Source of the DNA: Vicia villosa
Taxonomy: Eukaryota; Streptophyta; Magnoliopsida; Fabales; Fabaceae
DNA: 64,000 bases
Reading direction: 5' to 3'
Assembly: GCF_029867415.1 (NCBI RefSeq)
Contig: NC_081185.1
Location: forward strand, 74,435,553-74,499,552
The translations under genes were made by a program, and so were the position numbers. The notes beneath the pieces were generated by a model, which was not told the origin of the DNA, made no database searches, and worked only from the letters and a program-made list of their open reading frames with translations. How positions within the stretch are numbered: the stretch's first letter is position 1; each line of letters begins with the position of its first letter. Below, piece after piece: positions 60,043-64,000 of the stretch.

Positions 60043-60869
60043 ATGGACCTTGAACAATCTGTCAAAAATCTCTAAGCTCAGAACAACCAATTCCAAGAGA
60101 TGATCTTTAACTTGGCCAAGGGGCAAGAAGAATTAAAGGCACTTCTGATCGAGAAGGAGAAGAATCAACATAAGCACCAAGGTGGTCAAGATAATCAGAG
60201 ATCCAAGCCTAAGCGATCATTTTCTCTGTTACCCATGCCGCTGTCTCAAGTTCTGCAACAACTGCTCAATCAGAACTTGATAACTCTATTGCCTCCATAT
60301 TCATTTCCTACTAATCCCGCTCCTGGGTATAAGTATCATGCAAGATGTGCTTATCATTCGAATAGTCCTGGTCATGATACAGAGGATTGTGGACCGTTGA
60401 AACACAACATCCAAGACCTCATTGATGACAAGATCATTGACTTCAACTCACCTGAGGAACCTCACATGGCTAATGTTGGGTACAATCGGAAAGGTCGCAA
60501 TGAACCCAACCAATCGGTGGGGACAACTCTAATCTCTACACCAGTTCCACAACAAAGACGCAAGATGCACCTAGGCGTCAGTTCACAAAGATCAATATGA
60601 CGTTGGCTTAGACATTACGACACTTGTTGAAGTCAAAATTGATTACTTTGAAGGACCCTCCGAGGAACCCTAGTACTTTTTCTTCTCGTTATAATCCTAA
60701 TGCAAGGTGTGCATATCACTCTAATAGTCCTGGACATGACACCGACAATTGCTGGACATTGAGGAACAAGATTCAAGATATGATCGATGCTGGTGAAATT
60801 GAATTCCCTCATCCCAAGACTCCTGTAGTGATCGCTGCTCCCGTGCACAATCATGACAAGACTGATTAA
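60043..60869 (+). pseudogene. gag remnant of element B with two CCHC-like knuckles
   Basis: ATG at 60043 opens a gag-like frame broken by TAA at codon 11. The frame then runs to a TGA at 60598 and, after a shift, to 60869. Two similar zinc-knuckle-like motifs occur, CAYHSNSPGHDTEDC (about 60348) and CAYHSNSPGHDTDNC (about 60706), each followed by an IQDLID/IQDMID helix. This form is typical of Tat/Ogre gag. No protease, RT, RNase H or integrase follows before the truncated 3' LTR. Confidence 0.7.
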
Positions 60870-61710
60870 TGTCAGAGTGGATGAACTTTAGATCATTAGA
60901 TTTACTTTCATTTGCAATTTCTATTCTGTTTATTTAAACATTCAAATTATGATAGACATTATCTGTTTTAATAATCATTATCAGTGCATTGCATATGTTT
61001 GTCTTGAATAAATTATTTCGTTATCATTCATTTTAAATTATGTCTTTATTCTGTATATGTTTTTGTGAAACTCAACTCCTGCTAAAGTTGTATACCTTTT
61101 GAGGGAGGATGACGAAAACGATACCGCAACCTCATACAATATGCTTTTGAACAGACTATGCTGACGATGTACAGGCATTGTTTCAATTCCTAAACAGTGG
61201 AGATATAAGGACGTTAATCCCTCGTCAACCCCCTTGAGCCTAAGAAGTAGAAGTTTCTTTCTTGTACTAATTAAAACCCTTGACCATAACCTGGGGCAGG
61301 GTAGTTCTCAGTTAATTTGGCTGTGCGTTCTATTTTAAGAGAATCATTCGGTACACCTTTAAACAAAGGTTTCAATCACAAGCGTTCATCCGCACACATC
61401 AAAGAAGTGTTGGAGATGTCAATCAAAAGCCAATGATGGTTCATCAATCATTAAGCAAGGCAGTCAATAACTTTCATAAAAAAAATGAAAAAACATATAT
61501 ACAAAGAAAAGCCCGCTAAGTCAAAAATCAAAAAGGTGACTTAGGCAAAAATCAAGGCATCCCGCTGACTGTAATCTCAAAATAAACAGTTCAGGCAAAA
61601 GTTAGGGATATCAAAAAGATGAAAACAGAGAAGTCAATAAATTCCTGAACAACACAATGTTGTGACTACCAAAAGGAAGAAGTGACTGCCATCTCAAAAG
61701 TTCTCTTTGT

Positions 61711-62722
61711 TAATTAACCATCAAATCATTTTAATAATTTTCGACTTCTTCTCTCATCTCAAAATCTCGTGTATGACGCATGTCTGATTTAACTTATTTA
61801 TTTTATTTAGGATATTAGAATGTACATAGGTGAAAAAATGTAAAAATCATAGTGAATATCTTTATGTTTCTGCACTTTTAAATTCTCGTATTTTTTTGTA
61901 TATATATTGCTTAGATGAATGCTAACTAGGGTGTGTATGATAAGACAGAATCAAATGCTAGCTCACTAAAAAATACAAGATAAACTATAAATCGAATCCA
62001 ACACACTTGCACTCACTCACCCTTAGGGTACGCCCCTCTTGGTTGCCTTACGAATAAAGGTCGTGTCCCTCGAACGTAGAGGTACCAATTAGCAAAATCC
62101 CCCGATTCAAAAATCATTGCAAAGATCATAAGTCCCTCGATGACCCGCGATGTCGCCTCAATAATATGATCTAGTCCCTCGAGTAGTTGCCTACGAAACA
62201 ATGATTGTCCCTTCGAATATTGCTAAAGGTACCTCTACCTGTTGCCTTCAAAACGACCTCGATGACCCTTCGATGACCCGCACGTCCAATATAACAAGGA
62301 TTTCCTACTTCCATATAGTATGGATGATCCTGGGAATCGTAAAAAGCATAGAAAAAGACCAACTATTATGGTAGTGCTCTTAGATTGCTTGCTCAAATAC
62401 AAAAACTATTTTCACACTCTTTTCAAAAATAAAGGCTACGCTTTTAAGCTAAAGTCCTTTTATTCAAAAAGAAAACTCTTTTCAAACAAACGAAAACAAA
62501 CATGAGCTAAGCAAACTAAGAGCCCGTAGATAACTACGGATGAAAAGGGTGCTTACACCTTCCCTTTTCATAACCTACCCCCCGAACCCGTTTTTTCTTA
62601 AAAGGTCTTTTTCTGTACTTTTTACCTTTCCTAAAATTGGACAAAATAAAAGTCGGTGGCGACTCATGCTCACCGCAACATTGTTTGCGAAATAAAAATA
62701 TAAGTCAGTTCACCGTATTACA
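61711..62722 (+). repeat. truncated 3' LTR of element B
   Basis: 1012 bp matching 57920-58931 almost perfectly. It joins internal-region sequence at TTCTCTTTG|TAATTAACC with no LTR start. It ends TTACA against the ATAAA target repeat. Confidence 0.9.
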
Positions 62723-64000
62723 ATAAATAACAACTCCAACCAACAACAACTGACAACGACTCAAATGCGACTCAACTGTGCATATGCATGAGGTACTATT
62801 GGAGTAAAACTCCCAACTTAGAGCATTGCCAGTAATTCCGAGGCATAAGGCAAAACCTTCAACTTAGAACGTGTCAATCCAAGCCAACTTTAATGAGCAT
62901 TAGCTCCAACTTAGAACATTTTTAATCCAGGCCAACTTTAATGTTATGCTATGCGACAACATACAACGACCACAACTAGACAACGAAACGACGACATAAC
63001 AACAACATAACAACGGTCACATATCAACAATCACACCGTTCAACTTTAGCCAAAGGCTTACAACACAACTTAACAACGAAACAACGACATAACAACAACA
63101 CAACAACAATCACATATCAACAATCTCACCGTTCAACTTTAGCTAGAGGCTCACAACACAACTTAACAACGAGATTATCAACTTCATAGCAACATATTTG
63201 CAATATCAAAATTCGCTAGGATTTACACCATAAGGCTACCCACAAAACAATGCATAATAAAAATATCGGCAATCACAACATTATTCACAACAAAGGCATC
63301 CAAACCAAAACCATAATTTTCGGTCAATTCGCAAAATAATCACAATATGCCAATATATCAAGTAAACCGAATCAACTTCGAATTATCATCTAACTCAAAT
63401 AGAAATAATGTTAATTATCAAAATAACCTCATTGGCATATCAATATATTATTCTCAACTTAAATAGTCAACCAAAACTCAATTACGATCAAATTCTCAAA
63501 ATACTGTAATTTACCGATAAACCGAATAATTTATCCAAGTCCAAGTATTTTCCAATTAAATAGACTTATTGAAATTAATTTAACTATTAATTTAATCAAT
63601 TAATTAATATCACACTATATTAATTTCAATTCAATTATATTTCTATTCCATTTTCAATTTCTAGTATACTAATGTACAAGCCATTTTGTTCTACAATTGC
63701 TACTGTTCGCAATTTATTTTCTACCCTTTCAATTCTATTTAATACTATTATGTATATGCCTTAAGTACTAACATGAAACATGGAAAAAGAAAAGGAAACT
63801 AAGTAACAGGACATAATTATGAAGTAGAAAGAAACGTGGTCACAGTACAAATGAACAACACATAATGAAACACATTAGATTTATCCTAAAACATATCCAC
63901 AAACAATTTCACATCAAGCAATTGGTCAATGTAAGTAGCCATGAAGTTTATTATTTAATTTTAAAAAAAAGAGTTATGAAACCTGTCTTTAGACCCTTTA

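Larger units (their letters stand above)
56175..62722 (+). mobile_element. Ogre/Tat-type LTR element B (deleted), nested in LTR A
   Basis: Exactly flanked by ATAAA at 56170-56174 and 62723-62727, a perfect 5-bp target duplication. The 5' LTR (56175-58931) runs from TGTCATACCCCAAAATTTGC to CACCGTATTACA. A tRNA-Arg-like primer site follows after 4 nt. The internal region keeps only gag remnants and 3' non-coding DNA; pol is missing. The 3' LTR is truncated, keeping just its last 1012 bp (61711-62722). By eye it differs from 57920-58931 at about five or six positions, so insertion is recent although the element is defective. Confidence 0.85.
55533..64000 (+). mobile_element. LTR retroelement A, 5' LTR (interrupted; runs off the window)
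   Basis: Starts TGTAACACCCCAATTTTATC inside the LINE. The first part (55533-56174) is non-coding and is interrupted by element B. The LTR resumes at 62728 and has not ended by 64000. The right part contains a 107-bp tandem pair (about 62974-63170, landmark CCGTTCAACTTTAGC) and repeated CAACTTAGA phrases. No primer site or coding region of A is inside the window, so its lineage is not known. Confidence 0.6.

Overview
This window looks like nuclear DNA from a eudicot, most likely a legume of the Fabeae or a relative. The evidence is: AT-rich sequence with spliced genes; plant families (F-box/FBA, CDC45, RIN4/NOI, MAIN-like plant mobile domain, GRF zinc finger); and dense nested repeats, including Ogre/Tat-type Ty3 LTR sequence with a tRNA-Arg-like primer site. 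The taxon is an inference from repeat style, not from a diagnostic gene.

Layout. 0.1-1.5 kb: 5'-truncated LINE remnant (minus). 1.5-2.2 kb: probable LTR-element fragment. 2.2-8.9 kb: F-box gene 1, its hAT-derived upstream region, an orphan second copy of its promoter, and a minus-strand Helitron carrying a Mutator-like MITE. 8.9-11.4 kb: gene debris and a MITE. 11.5-18.1 kb: a 39-bp tandem array split by a hAT-like MITE and by a 5.2-kb Ogre-type solo LTR, which itself carries a 539-bp hAT element. 18.1-19.3 kb: a duplicated piece of the CDC45 5' region, short tandem repeats, a CACTA end and a Helitron fragment. 19.3-21.8 kb: MAIN-like (PMD) pseudogene 1. 21.8-22.8 kb: unassigned. 22.8-25.4 kb: a longer LINE with reverse transcriptase, zf-RVT and RNase H. 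25.5-30 kb: F-box gene 2 in a near copy of the first block. 30-33.2 kb: PMD pseudogene 2 and a frameshifted GRF zinc-finger gene. 33.9-40.0 kb: a Helitron with textbook termini and a repeated 5' half, containing a hAT element. 40.5-42.3 kb: CDC45. 44.5-47.1 kb: RIN4-like gene (minus). 47.3-49.9 kb: AT-rich intergenic DNA with a MITE. 49.9 kb to the end: a transposon nest in which an internally deleted LINE is split by a CACTA element and cut by an LTR element (A), which is in turn split by an Ogre/Tat-type element (B) with a perfect ATAAA target duplication.

Four host genes look intact: two F-box genes, CDC45 (replication-fork helicase subunit) and the RIN4-like gene (plasma-membrane immune regulator). 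They do not form a pathway. The main interest is structural. The F-box block is duplicated about 21 kb apart, with six coding differences that all change amino acids. A Helitron ends about 450 bp upstream of the CDC45 start, and part of the CDC45 5' region is copied 22 kb away. Two PMD pseudogenes lie next to arrays of short hairpin motifs and to copies of the same Helitron 5' end. I found no CRISPR array, operon or convincing tRNA/rRNA gene. All coordinates and comparisons were made by eye.
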